Source: Massilia sp. PAMC28688 (GTDB lineage Bacteria; Pseudomonadota; Gammaproteobacteria; Burkholderiales; Burkholderiaceae_D). From it: a DNA stretch of 64,000 bases. Location of the stretch: NCBI RefSeq assembly GCF_019443445.1, contig NZ_CP080378.1:2542001-2606000 (forward strand). The letters are read 5' to 3'. The position numbers and the translations under genes are program-made. Every line of letters starts with the position of its first letter. Within the stretch, counting starts at the first letter, position 1. Below are positions 43,867-52,275 of this stretch, one piece after another. The notes beneath the pieces were generated by a model. The model worked only from the letters and a program-made list of their open reading frames with translations, had not been told where the DNA came from and made no database searches.

Positions 43867-46800
43867 ATGAAACGTCTGTTCTCCTGGCTGTTCAAGCGCG
43901 CGGTACTGGCATTTATCGGTGTGCTGCTGCTGTCGCTGGTGTTCTGGTTCGAATCGCCCCTCTTGGCCTTTGACGGCAAGGAGCCGTTTGCCGGCACCGG
44001 GGTGCGCTGGTTCTTCATCGCCCTCATGTTCGCCGCCTGGGCCGGCTGGTATGGCTGGAAGATGCTCTCGGCCCACCTGGCCAACCGGCGCCTGATGGCC
44101 AGCCTGGCGGCGGCCGATGCGCCGCCGGCCGCGCCAGGGGCGGGCACCCTGTCGGCGGCAACCGTGCAGGAACAGGCCGCGCTCAAGGAACGTATGGAGC
44201 AGGCCCTGGCCGTGCTGCGCAAGTCGTCGGGCAAGCAGCGCTGGGGCAGCGCCTACCTGTACCAGCTGCCGTGGTACCTGTTCGTGGGCGCTCCCGGCAG
44301 CGGCAAGACCACCACGCTCCTCAATTCCGGCCTGCGCTTTCCGCTGGCCGACACCATTGGCCCGGGCGCCGTGGGCGGCGTGGGCGGCACCCGCCTGTGC
44401 GACTGGTGGTTCACCGATGAAGCCGTGCTGCTCGATACGGCCGGACGCTACACCACCCAGGACAGCGATGCCGCGGTCGACCAGGCCGGCTGGCATGGCT
44501 TTCTGGACCTGCTCAAGAAGCATCGCCCGCGCCGCCCCATCAATGGCGTGATCGTGGCCTTGAGCGTGGCCGACCTGCTGCAGCAGGGGCCGGCGGCGCG
44601 CCAGGCCCAGGCCGCGGCCATCCGGGCCCGCATCCGCGAGCTGCACGAAAAGCTCGGCAGCACCTTCCCCGTGTATGTCACCGTCACCAAGTGCGACCTG
44701 CTGGCCGGCTTCATGGAGTTTTTCGATACGCTCGGCCGCGACGAGCGGGCCAAGGTGTGGGGCATGACCTTCCCGGTCGAAGGCGGCGGCGCCGCCGCGC
44801 TGGCGGCCTTTCCGGCCCGCTTCCTGGAGCTGGAGCAGCAGCTGCAGGCGCGGGTGCTCTCGCGCATGCAGGAAGAGCGCGACCTGCAGCGGCGCGCCTT
44901 GCTGTACCGCTTTCCGCAGCAGTTCGGCGGCCTGGGGGAGGTGCTTGACGGCTTCCTGAAGGCCGTGTTCGAGCCCACCCGTTATGAAGCGAGCGCCCAG
45001 CTGCGTGGCGTCTACTTCACCAGCGGCACCCAGGAAGGCAGTCCGATCGACCGCGTCATGGGCGCGCTGGCTGCCACCTTTGGCCTGGACCGCAAGGTGC
45101 TGCCGCCCAATGCCACCAGTGGCCGCAGCTACTTCATCACCGACCTGCTGCGCGAAGTGATGTTCAAGGAAGCCGGGCTGGCCGGCACCGATGCCGGTTT
45201 CGAGCAGCGCCAGCGGCGCCTGCGCTGGGCTGGCGCGGGCGCTGCCGCCCTGCTGCTGGTGCTGCTTGCCGCGGGCCTGGCCAGCAGTTATGTCCGTAAC
45301 GGGCGCACCGTGGACGAGGTGGCGCAGCGCACTGGCGCGCTCGAAAAGGTGGTGCAGGCGGTGCCGCCCGGCGCCGCCCCGGCCGAGCTGCTGCCGATGC
45401 TCGACGCCGCCCGCGCGCTGCCCGGGGGCTACGACGAGCGCGAGGCCGGCGTGCCGCTGCTCGATCGCTTCGGCCTGAACCAGCGCGACAAGCTCGGTGC
45501 CGGCGCCCAGCTGGCCTACCAGCGCCTGCTCCATTCGGCCCTGCTGCCACGCCTCACGGAGCGCCTCGAACAGGTGCTGCGCCGGGGCGACGCCAACAAC
45601 CAGGAGCAGCTCTACGAAGCGTTGCGCGTGTACCTGATGCTGGGCCAGCCCAATCATCTCGATGCCGATTCCGTGCTTGCCTGGTTTGACGTGGACTGGC
45701 GCCGCAGCCTGTCCGGCGCCAGCGTGGAGCAGCGCGACCAGCTGCTGGCCCATGTGGCCGCGCTGCTTGACGGCGGCGCCGAACCGCCGCCGCTCGACCC
45801 GGCCCTGGTGGCCACCGTGCGCGGCACCCTGGCCATGATGCCGCTGCCAGAGCGCGTCTACAACCGCGTCAAGCGCCAGGTGGGGCAGGCGCGCCTGCCC
45901 GAGTTTTCCGTCAATGGCGCCGTCGGGCGCGACGTGTCGGCAGTCCTGGCACGCAAGAGCGGCGAGCCGCTCACCCGCGGCGTGCCAGGGCTGTACAGCG
46001 TGGCCGGCTACCGCGAAGTGCTCAAGCAAACGCCGCTGGCGCTGGTTGATATTGCCAAGGACAGCTGGGTGCTCGACCGCCGCGAAAGCGAAGGTGGCGC
46101 CGGTGCCGCCGCCGCCCTCACCGGCGACCAGATGACGGCGGCCGTGCTGCAGCTGTATTACGCCGACTATATCCGTCTGTGGGACCAGCTGCTGGCCGAC
46201 GTGCGCATCGCACCGTTTTCCAGCCTGGACCAGGGCGCGCGCATCACCAATGCGCTGGCCGGGGCCGATTCCCCGCTCAAGACCTTCCTGGCCGCGGCGG
46301 CGCGCGAAACCAGCCTGGGCGGCGCCGCCAGGACGGCTGCCCCGATGGAGGCGGTGGTGCGCAGCAAAATGTCGGAAGCGCGCAAGAAGCTCGAAGCGGC
46401 GCTCAGCGGCGAGGAAGGCGCCGTGCCGGAAGCGCCGTCCGCGAATCCGGTGGACCAGCATTTTGCGCCTCTGCACAAGCTGGTTGGCACGGCGGCCGCG
46501 CCCGGCCCGCTCGACGCTCAGCTGGCGCTGCTCAAGGATGCCTCGCAATACTTCGATGCGGCCGACCAGGCGCGCAAGGCCGGCACGCCCGCTCCCGCCG
46601 GCGACGCGCTGCAAAAGATCAAGCGCGCCGCCGAAGGCACGCCGGCGCCGTTGGGCGAAATCCTGCAAAACGTCGACAGTGCCGGTGCCGGCCTGACCCT
46701 GGGCAGCGAGCGGGCCCGCATCCAGGCCCTGTGGGCGGCCGAGGCCGCGCCCTTCTGCCGCGACGCCATTGCCGGGCGCTACCCGCTGGTGCGCAACGCC

Positions 46801-47412
46801 AGCCGTGACGCCACGCCCGATGACTTTGGCAAGTTCTTCGGACCGGGCGGCCTCATGGACGACTTTTTCACCAAGAACCTGGCCGCGCAAGTGGACATGG
46901 CGGGCGGCCAATGGAAGTGGCGCAACACCGGCAACGCCCCGATCGGCATAGGCCAGGATGTGCTCAACCAGTTCCAGCGCGCCGCGCGCCTGCGCCAGAT
47001 GTTCTTCGCCAGCGGCGGACGCCAGCCTTCGCTGCGCTTTGACCTGATGCCCCAAGGGGGGGACCCGGCCCTGGCCAAGGTCATCCTCGACATTGACGGC
47101 CAGCCGGTGCTTTACACCAGCGGCGCGCCGGCGCGAGCCACCGCCATCACCCTGCCGTCGGGCAAAGGCGGGGGGCAGGTGATGTTCGAGGTGACGCCGG
47201 CCCTGCGGGCGGAAATGCGCACCGACGGCCCATGGGCCTGGTTCCGCATGCTCGACAAGGGCGTGCTGCAGCCGGGCGCGCAGGGAGAGCGCTACACGCT
47301 CACGTTTGATCTGGACGGCCACAAGATGGCTTACCAGCTCACCGCCAGCAGCGTGATCAATCCGTTCCGGCGCGATGCGCTGGAACAGTTCCGCTGTCCC
47401 AGCAGCTGGTGA
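43867..47412 (+). CDS. tssM: Type VI membrane-complex protein TssM (IcmF family)
   Basis: TssM spans the inner membrane and reaches the outer membrane complex. The 1181-residue protein has two N-terminal membrane segments (about 10-30 and 48-66), a cytoplasmic domain with Walker A GAPGSGKT (141-148) and a third membrane segment near 445-465, followed by a large periplasmic part ending in the DUF1215-type region (RRDALEQFRCPSSW). An intact P-loop suggests NTP binding. The ATG at 43867 is chosen over the long upstream extension because it starts at the first membrane segment. tagF begins 10 bases after the stop. Confidence 0.95.
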   Translation: MKRLFSWLFKRAVLAFIGVLLLSLVFWFESPLLAFDGKEPFAGTGVRWFFIALMFAAWAGWYGWKMLSAHLANRRLMASLAAADAPPAAPGAGTLSAATVQEQAALKERMEQALAVLRKSSGKQRWGSAYLYQLPWYLFVGAPGSGKTTTLLNSGLRFPLADTIGPGAVGGVGGTRLCDWWFTDEAVLLDTAGRYTTQDSDAAVDQAGWHGFLDLLKKHRPRRPINGVIVALSVADLLQQGPAARQAQAAAIRARIRELHEKLGSTFPVYVTVTKCDLLAGFMEFFDTLGRDERAKVWGMTFPVEGGGAAALAAFPARFLELEQQLQARVLSRMQEERDLQRRALLYRFPQQFGGLGEVLDGFLKAVFEPTRYEASAQLRGVYFTSGTQEGSPIDRVMGALAATFGLDRKVLPPNATSGRSYFITDLLREVMFKEAGLAGTDAGFEQRQRRLRWAGAGAAALLLVLLAAGLASSYVRNGRTVDEVAQRTGALEKVVQAVPPGAAPAELLPMLDAARALPGGYDEREAGVPLLDRFGLNQRDKLGAGAQLAYQRLLHSALLPRLTERLEQVLRRGDANNQEQLYEALRVYLMLGQPNHLDADSVLAWFDVDWRRSLSGASVEQRDQLLAHVAALLDGGAEPPPLDPALVATVRGTLAMMPLPERVYNRVKRQVGQARLPEFSVNGAVGRDVSAVLARKSGEPLTRGVPGLYSVAGYREVLKQTPLALVDIAKDSWVLDRRESEGGAGAAAALTGDQMTAAVLQLYYADYIRLWDQLLADVRIAPFSSLDQGARITNALAGADSPLKTFLAAAARETSLGGAARTAAPMEAVVRSKMSEARKKLEAALSGEEGAVPEAPSANPVDQHFAPLHKLVGTAAAPGPLDAQLALLKDASQYFDAADQARKAGTPAPAGDALQKIKRAAEGTPAPLGEILQNVDSAGAGLTLGSERARIQALWAAEAAPFCRDAIAGRYPLVRNASRDATPDDFGKFFGPGGLMDDFFTKNLAAQVDMAGGQWKWRNTGNAPIGIGQDVLNQFQRAARLRQMFFASGGRQPSLRFDLMPQGGDPALAKVILDIDGQPVLYTSGAPARATAITLPSGKGGGQVMFEVTPALRAEMRTDGPWAWFRMLDKGVLQPGAQGERYTLTFDLDGHKMAYQLTASSVINPFRRDALEQFRCPSSW

Positions 47413-47422
47413 CGGCGGCCCG

Positions 47423-48088
47423 GTGAGCGTCGGCTTTTTCGGCAAGCTGCCCAGCCACGGCGACTTTGTCGCGCGCCGCCTGCCGGCCCCGATGCAGCAG
47501 CGCTTCGACGCCTGGCTGCAGGGCGCGCTGCTTCGCAGCCGCGAGCAGCTGGGACCGGCCTGGCCAGGGATGTGGGGCGCCAGCCCGATCTGGCGCTTTG
47601 CGCTGGGACCGGCGGTGTGCGGCGACCAGGCCTGGCTGGGGGTGATGATGCCAAGCGCCGACCGCGTGGGGCGCTGCTTTCCCCTGGTGCTGGCCAGCGC
47701 GCTGCCGGCGCTGCCGGTGCTGGCCGATTGCCTGGGGCCGCGCGACGCCTGGTTTGGCCGCCTGGAAGCGCTGGCCCTGTCGGCCCTGGAACCGGACTTT
47801 TCCCTCGATACCTTTGATGCCGCCTTGCTGGCTACGGCAGGCGTGCCCGTGCCAGGTCACGCCGGACCGGGGGCGGCGTTGCCGTTTTCGCCGGCGGTGT
47901 CACCGATCGAGGCCGGCCGCCTGCCGCCGCTGGCCGGCATCGCCATGGCCGGCATCAGCGCCTGGTGGACCGATGGTTCGGCCCACGTGGGGCCCAGCCT
48001 GGCGTGCTGCCATGGCTTACCGGCGCCTGCCGCATTCACTGCCATGCTGGACGGCCAGTGGTCGGCGCGGGGCTGGCGCCAGGTTTAA
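47423..48088 (+). CDS. tagF: Type VI regulator TagF
   Basis: TagF is a post-translational repressor of T6SS firing that acts on Fha in systems with the PpkA/PppA switch. The 221-residue protein has the hallmark start VGFFGKLPSHGDFVARRLP, then RFDAWLQGAL, WRFALGPAVCG and GVMMPSADRVGRCFPL. I chose the GTG at 47423, which gives the family N-terminus; the open frame continues 48 bases upstream into tssM. Its stop overlaps that of the convergent pppA in TTAA. Unlike some relatives it is not fused to a phosphatase domain. Confidence 0.92.
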   Translation: MSVGFFGKLPSHGDFVARRLPAPMQQRFDAWLQGALLRSREQLGPAWPGMWGASPIWRFALGPAVCGDQAWLGVMMPSADRVGRCFPLVLASALPALPVLADCLGPRDAWFGRLEALALSALEPDFSLDTFDAALLATAGVPVPGHAGPGAALPFSPAVSPIEAGRLPPLAGIAMAGISAWWTDGSAHVGPSLACCHGLPAPAAFTAMLDGQWSARGWRQV

Positions 48089-48927
48089 GCAGCGTCGCTG
48101 GCGCACAGGGCCAGCAGCACGGTGATGTTGTCGCGCGCCCCATACAGCTTGGCCATGTCGATCAGCTGGGCGCACAATTGGTCAAGGTTGCCCGGCGTGG
48201 CCCTGGCCAGCATGCTTTCCATTTCCGCGTGCGGCACGCTGCCGTGCAGGCCATCGCTGCACAGCATCAGCACGTCGCCGTCAAGCGCCAGGTGCGAGCG
48301 CACTTCCGGCATGACGGAAGCAGACGGCCCTACCGCCTGCAGCAGCAGGTTGCGCGCCGGCAGATTGTCGAACATGCCCGCTTCCAGCGCCTGCTGATAC
48401 ATGGTCTGGTCGCGCGTGAGCTGTTCCAGCACGCCGCCGCGCAGGCGATACAGGCGGCTGTCGCCCACGTGGAAAAACACCAGGGGCCAGGCCGAATACG
48501 GGCGCCAGAAGCCGGTCAGGGTGGTGCCCATGCCGCCCTCGCTGCGATTGCGGCTGCAGTTTTGCGCGTACAGGCTGGCATTGGCATGCGCAATCCCCGC
48601 GTGCAGCAGGCGTACCGCGCCGGCGGCCGGGTCGGACCAGGTGGCGTCCGGGTCGGCCGCCATGCCCGCCACCGCGGACGGCGCGGGCAAGTCGGCGGCG
48701 CGCTGGTGCAGGTAGTCGCGCAAGGTGGTGAGGGCGCCGGCGCTGGCCACCTCGCCGGCGGCGTGGCCGCCCATGCCATCGGCCACCATGGCCAGTCCCA
48801 GCGCTTCATCGACCAGAAAGTTGTCTTCGTTCCCCGCCCGCACCGGGCCAATGTCGGTGGCGCCAAAGGCCAGCGTGGCCGGCAGGCGGTGGACGCGTAC
48901 GGCTGACAGGGGGATGGGCATGGTCAT
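48085..48927 (-). CDS. pppA: PP2C-family protein phosphatase PppA (T6SS threonine-phosphorylation pathway)
   Basis: PppA dephosphorylates Fha and opposes PpkA. The 280-residue protein carries the PP2C metal-binding motifs in order: GNEDNFLVDE, MVADGMGGHAAGE, GMGTTLTGF, FFHVGDSRLYRL, LCSDGLHGSV and ARDNITVLLA. There is no signal peptide or membrane segment. It lies 18 bases downstream of ppkA on the same strand, and its end touches the end of tagF, completing the PpkA-PppA-Fha-TagF set. Confidence 0.92.
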   Translation of the reverse strand: MTMPIPLSAVRVHRLPATLAFGATDIGPVRAGNEDNFLVDEALGLAMVADGMGGHAAGEVASAGALTTLRDYLHQRAADLPAPSAVAGMAADPDATWSDPAAGAVRLLHAGIAHANASLYAQNCSRNRSEGGMGTTLTGFWRPYSAWPLVFFHVGDSRLYRLRGGVLEQLTRDQTMYQQALEAGMFDNLPARNLLLQAVGPSASVMPEVRSHLALDGDVLMLCSDGLHGSVPHAEMESMLARATPGNLDQLCAQLIDMAKLYGARDNITVLLALCASDAA

Positions 48928-48945
48928 TGGGGGACGTGATCGGGA

Positions 48946-50436
48946 TCAGGCGGCGCCGGCATCGGCAATGAAACGGGCGCGCTCCGCGGGGTTGTCGATA
49001 TGGCCGGCAAGCAGCTGCACAAAGGCCAGCCTGTCATTGGTCTGCTTCATGGCGCGCTTGGCGACCACGCGCGCGATGGGACCGATCACCAGTGTCAGCC
49101 GGGTGGCCAGGGCGTCGGCATAGGCCTGGTCGAAGCCGACCGGCACGCTGATGGCAGAGCGCCCTGCGGCGTGCGTGCCCGTGGCGCTGGTAGTGCCAAG
49201 GGCGCCGCTGCTGCGCGAACCGGACAGCGTGGCATTGGTGCGCAGCCCGGTGCCGGTACCGGTGGCGTCGAGCTTCTTGCCCACCACGGCCACCGCCTGC
49301 TGGAACTGCACCCGCCCGAGGTCCGAGGGGATGTGCGGCAGCAGCAGGTCGGCCAGCTGGTCCAGGCCCTCGGCCTTGTCGGCCACTTTCTTGAGCAGGA
49401 ATCTGGCCATCGGCCCGATCTGGCGGGCCAGGAGGAGCTCGACCTCGGGCAGCGCTTCACGCTTCCAGGCCGTCATGTTGGCAAAACCGCTGCCGGTCGC
49501 TTCCGCGCCGCCCTGGGCCGGTGCCGCGCGCTCGAGCGCCGGCAGGCCGGCGGCAAGGATGGTGCGGTCGCTGTCGGCCAGCGTGGTGGCGTCGGGATCG
49601 TCCGCACCGTGCTGGCCGGCCGCTGCGCGTGCCGCCGCCATCAGCGCCTCGTGGAACTCGCCCGCCGAAGCAAAACGGGCCGCGGGCGACTTGGCAATGG
49701 CGCGCGCCACCACCGGATCGAAATGGCGGCCCAGCGCCGCCAGCACCTGCGAGGGCGGGGGCGGCTGGTCGTTGAGGATCTGGTGCATGACGGCCGAGGC
49801 CGAGCCGGTGAAGGGCCGCACGCCCGTCAAGAGCTGGTACAGCACGATACCGGCCGAGAATACGTCCGAGCGGCCATCCACCGGGTCGCCCCGGAACTGC
49901 TCGGGCGACATGTAGCTGGGCGTGCCGATCATGGAGCCGGCCTGGGTCAGGGTGGATGACTCCATGCGGGCGATGCCGAAGTCGCTGATCTTGACCTGGG
50001 CCGCCGCCGTGATCAGGAGGTTGGCCGGCTTCACATCGCGATGCACCACGCCGCGCGAGTGGGCATACTGCAGGCCCTGCAGCAGGTCGCCCATCCAGGC
50101 CAGCACGCGCGGCAGGGCCGTGGGGCGTTCGGGCACCATCAGCTTGTCGAGCGCGGCACCTTCGACAAACTCCATGGCGATATAGGCCGATTCACTGGTT
50201 TCGCCATAATCGTAGACCATGACGATGTTGGGATGATTCAGGCGCCCGGCCGCCTGCGCCTCGTTCTTGAAGCGCCCGATCAGGTCGTGCTGTTCGCTTT
50301 CGCTGAACATCTCCTTGCGGATGGTCTTGAGCGCCACCACCCGTTCAATCCCCGGGTCGAAGGCCTTGTAGACGACCCCCATGGCGCCCTTGCCCAGGAT
50401 GCTGTCGACCCGGTATTTGCCCAGTTGCTCGATCAT
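48946..50436 (-). CDS. ppkA: Ser/Thr protein kinase PpkA-type (T6SS threonine-phosphorylation pathway)
   Basis: The 496-residue protein has a complete Hanks kinase domain: glycine loop GKGAMG (15-20), Lys37 in VALKTI, catalytic H132-R133-D134 in HRDVKPANL, DFG (152-154) and the activation-segment ending GTPSYMSPEQ. The C-terminal 200 residues include an Ala-rich linker, a helical block (LLLARQIGPMARFLLKKVA) repeated in weaker form near the end (LTLVIGPIARVVAKRAM) and no convincing membrane segment, unlike the membrane-bound PpkA of Pseudomonas. It is followed by pppA and preceded by the haem-motif membrane gene 15 bases away, all one operon. Confidence 0.88.
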   Translation of the reverse strand: MIEQLGKYRVDSILGKGAMGVVYKAFDPGIERVVALKTIRKEMFSESEQHDLIGRFKNEAQAAGRLNHPNIVMVYDYGETSESAYIAMEFVEGAALDKLMVPERPTALPRVLAWMGDLLQGLQYAHSRGVVHRDVKPANLLITAAAQVKISDFGIARMESSTLTQAGSMIGTPSYMSPEQFRGDPVDGRSDVFSAGIVLYQLLTGVRPFTGSASAVMHQILNDQPPPPSQVLAALGRHFDPVVARAIAKSPAARFASAGEFHEALMAAARAAAGQHGADDPDATTLADSDRTILAAGLPALERAAPAQGGAEATGSGFANMTAWKREALPEVELLLARQIGPMARFLLKKVADKAEGLDQLADLLLPHIPSDLGRVQFQQAVAVVGKKLDATGTGTGLRTNATLSGSRSSGALGTTSATGTHAAGRSAISVPVGFDQAYADALATRLTLVIGPIARVVAKRAMKQTNDRLAFVQLLAGHIDNPAERARFIADAGAA

Positions 50437-50451
50437 GCCGCAGCGCTCCGC

Positions 50452-51330
50452 TTACTCGTCCAGCATCTTCATGGCGCTGGCCAGGCTGGAGCGCATGCGG
50501 GCAAACGAGCGCGCCAGGGCCGACAGTTCATCGCTGCCCTTGACCTCGAATTCCTCGGCATTGAATTCGCCCAGGCTGACCTGGTCGGCCAGGCGCGACA
50601 TGCGCGTGATGCGGCGCGTGACGAAGTAGTGCACCATGATGTTCAGGGCAATGAAGAGGAAGGCGAAGATGCCGAGCATCGAGAGCATGTAGGTGTTGAG
50701 CATGGCGCGGGCGCGCTGGAGGGGCACGTCCATCGGCACCGACACCACCTGGGCGCCCACGATTTCCATGTGCTTCCAGCCGAAGCCATTATTGCGCCCG
50801 TAGATGTCGGTCATGGTCTTGGGCGCGGCGTCCGGCACGCTGTGGCAGCGCAGGCAGGCCTGGCTCTTGATTTGCAGGGGGCGCGCCACATACAGCGCCG
50901 GGCCGGTGGCCGTGTTGCGCTGGCCGACCAGTTCAGTCAGGGCCGGCTTGGCGCGCAGGGTGTTGACCAGGTCCGCTTCCCAGTCGGCCGCGCGGTCGCG
51001 CAGGTTGGTGGGGTTGAGTGTCGCTTCCTTGTAGCTGAAATCCGGGTACTGCTTTAGTAGCTGGCCCAGATGCTCGGTGGCGGCAAAGGAGGGGATCGAC
51101 TGCGGCAGAAATTCATACTTCAGGCGCGTTTCAAGCAGGGGCACGATCTGCGCCGCCGTGTAGCTGCGCGCCGCCAGGGCCGACTGCATCAGCACCCGTG
51201 CGCTCTGCAGGGTTTCCTCGCGGGCGTTTTCCTGCAGCAGATGATTGGTGACCAGGCTGGTGGCGCCAAATCCCACTGCAAAGATGGTGAGGAAGACGAT
51301 ATTGAACTTCGCCGCGATTGAAAATGTCAT
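50452..51330 (-). CDS. DUF3365 (Tll0287-like) membrane sensor with c-type haem motif and HAMP domain
   Basis: The 292-residue protein has an N-terminal membrane segment (about 9-29), a periplasmic DUF3365-type domain with one haem-attachment motif CLRCH (159-163), a second membrane segment (about 213-235) and a cytoplasmic HAMP-like segment (about 236-288) with no kinase or methyl-acceptor output attached. Such domains are thought to sense redox state or small ligands. The ATG at 51330 has AAGG seven bases upstream. It lies 15 bases before ppkA and 9 bases after the FecR-like gene, so it probably relays a periplasmic signal to the T6SS kinase, which is inference from operon structure. Confidence 0.82.
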   Translation of the reverse strand: MTFSIAAKFNIVFLTIFAVGFGATSLVTNHLLQENAREETLQSARVLMQSALAARSYTAAQIVPLLETRLKYEFLPQSIPSFAATEHLGQLLKQYPDFSYKEATLNPTNLRDRAADWEADLVNTLRAKPALTELVGQRNTATGPALYVARPLQIKSQACLRCHSVPDAAPKTMTDIYGRNNGFGWKHMEIVGAQVVSVPMDVPLQRARAMLNTYMLSMLGIFAFLFIALNIMVHYFVTRRITRMSRLADQVSLGEFNAEEFEVKGSDELSALARSFARMRSSLASAMKMLDE

Positions 51331-51339
51331 GGTCAAGCC

Positions 51340-52113
51340 TTAGAACTGATCGGTGAGGATGGAGGGCGACGCGGGGCGCGCCTGCCGGGGTGGGGCAAAG
51401 CGCCGCTGGAATTGCTGGCGCAAGACGGGATGGGCGGCCAGCCAGGGCGCCAGGTCAGCATACGCGGCCGCACCCTGGCGTGCCGGCGGCACTGGTGCGC
51501 CCTTGAGGCTAAGCGGCACCAGCGTTTCCTTGAACACGGGCGGCATGGCAGACAGGAAAGCGGCCGGCGGGCGCGGCACGATCTGCAGGGGCTTGGCGCC
51601 GCTGCGAGACGCAAAGTGCTCGCGCGGCAGTCTGGTGCGGCGCTGGAGCTTGCCTGCCTGGGTTTCGTTGACCATCACGTCGGCCGATTCGGCAAACAGC
51701 TCGCTGCTGCCGGCCGCCACGCGCAGGGTGACGGTGGCTGCCAGGCCGGCCAGCTCGACATTGGCGCTGCTGACGGTAAGCGGCTGCTTGCCGCCGTCGG
51801 CCACCTTCATCCAGCCTTCCAGCAAAATCAGTTCGGCGCCATGCTTGACGAAAAAGCGCGAGCCGGGTCCCACCGCCACCGGGCGGCCGGCCACATCGAG
51901 CTGCATGCTGCCGCTGCCGGTTGCCACCATGTCGCTCGCGTGCAGCGCCACGCCGCGCCCGGCGCCGTACACGCTGGTGCCGCGCACCAGGCGCCCGCCC
52001 GGTTCCGCAAACGTGATGGTCAGGGCGGCAGCGGCCGGGCCGGCGGGCGCCGAGGCTGCGCCGCCCAGGGCGCACATCAGCCACAGTGACAGCCCAGCGA
52101 AAATTCTTAACAC
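51340..52113 (-). CDS. Periplasmic FecR-like domain protein, first gene of the ppkA-pppA operon
   Basis: The 257-residue protein has a signal peptide (FAGLSLWLMCALGGAASA) and a FecR-type beta-rich domain (GTSVYGAGRGVALHASD, SGSMQLDVAGRPVAVGPGSRFFV), followed by a Pro/Ala-rich C-terminal part. FecR domains usually pass envelope or iron signals; no sigma factor gene is near. I chose the GTG at 52113, five bases after GGGAG, because it places the signal peptide at the N-terminus; an in-frame GTG at 52155 is less likely. The gene ends nine bases before the haem-sensor gene, so the two are co-transcribed with ppkA and pppA. Confidence 0.72.
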   Translation of the reverse strand: MLRIFAGLSLWLMCALGGAASAPAGPAAAALTITFAEPGGRLVRGTSVYGAGRGVALHASDMVATGSGSMQLDVAGRPVAVGPGSRFFVKHGAELILLEGWMKVADGGKQPLTVSSANVELAGLAATVTLRVAAGSSELFAESADVMVNETQAGKLQRRTRLPREHFASRSGAKPLQIVPRPPAAFLSAMPPVFKETLVPLSLKGAPVPPARQGAAAYADLAPWLAAHPVLRQQFQRRFAPPRQARPASPSILTDQF

Positions 52114-52194
52114 GGATGCTCCCGAAAGCCCGGGCAAGGTGGAATATCCGCGCACGCCGGGTGATGCAATTGTTCAATTATTTTACATTAAGGT

Positions 52195-52223
52195 TGAATA
52201 CCTGAGAAAAGTGATTGTGGCAA
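52195..52223 (-). promoter_or_regulatory. Possible promoter of the FecR-like/DUF3365/ppkA/pppA operon
   Basis: Read on the minus strand, TTGCCA (52223-52218), a 17-base spacer and TATTCA (52200-52195) precede the FecR-like gene start by about 80 bases in an AT-rich gap. The -35 is a 5/6 match, the -10 only 3/6. Confidence 0.4.
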
Positions 52224-52275
52224 TTTCCCCGGCGCGTTTCCCTGTGCGGCGCTGCCGTTGCAGGCCCGGTGGTGG

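Noticed and set aside
40710..47445. Two frames of about 1170-1200 residues antisense to tagH, tssK, tssL and tssM
   Set aside because: Same cause: high GC at third positions removes stops on the opposite strand. The forward genes are well supported.
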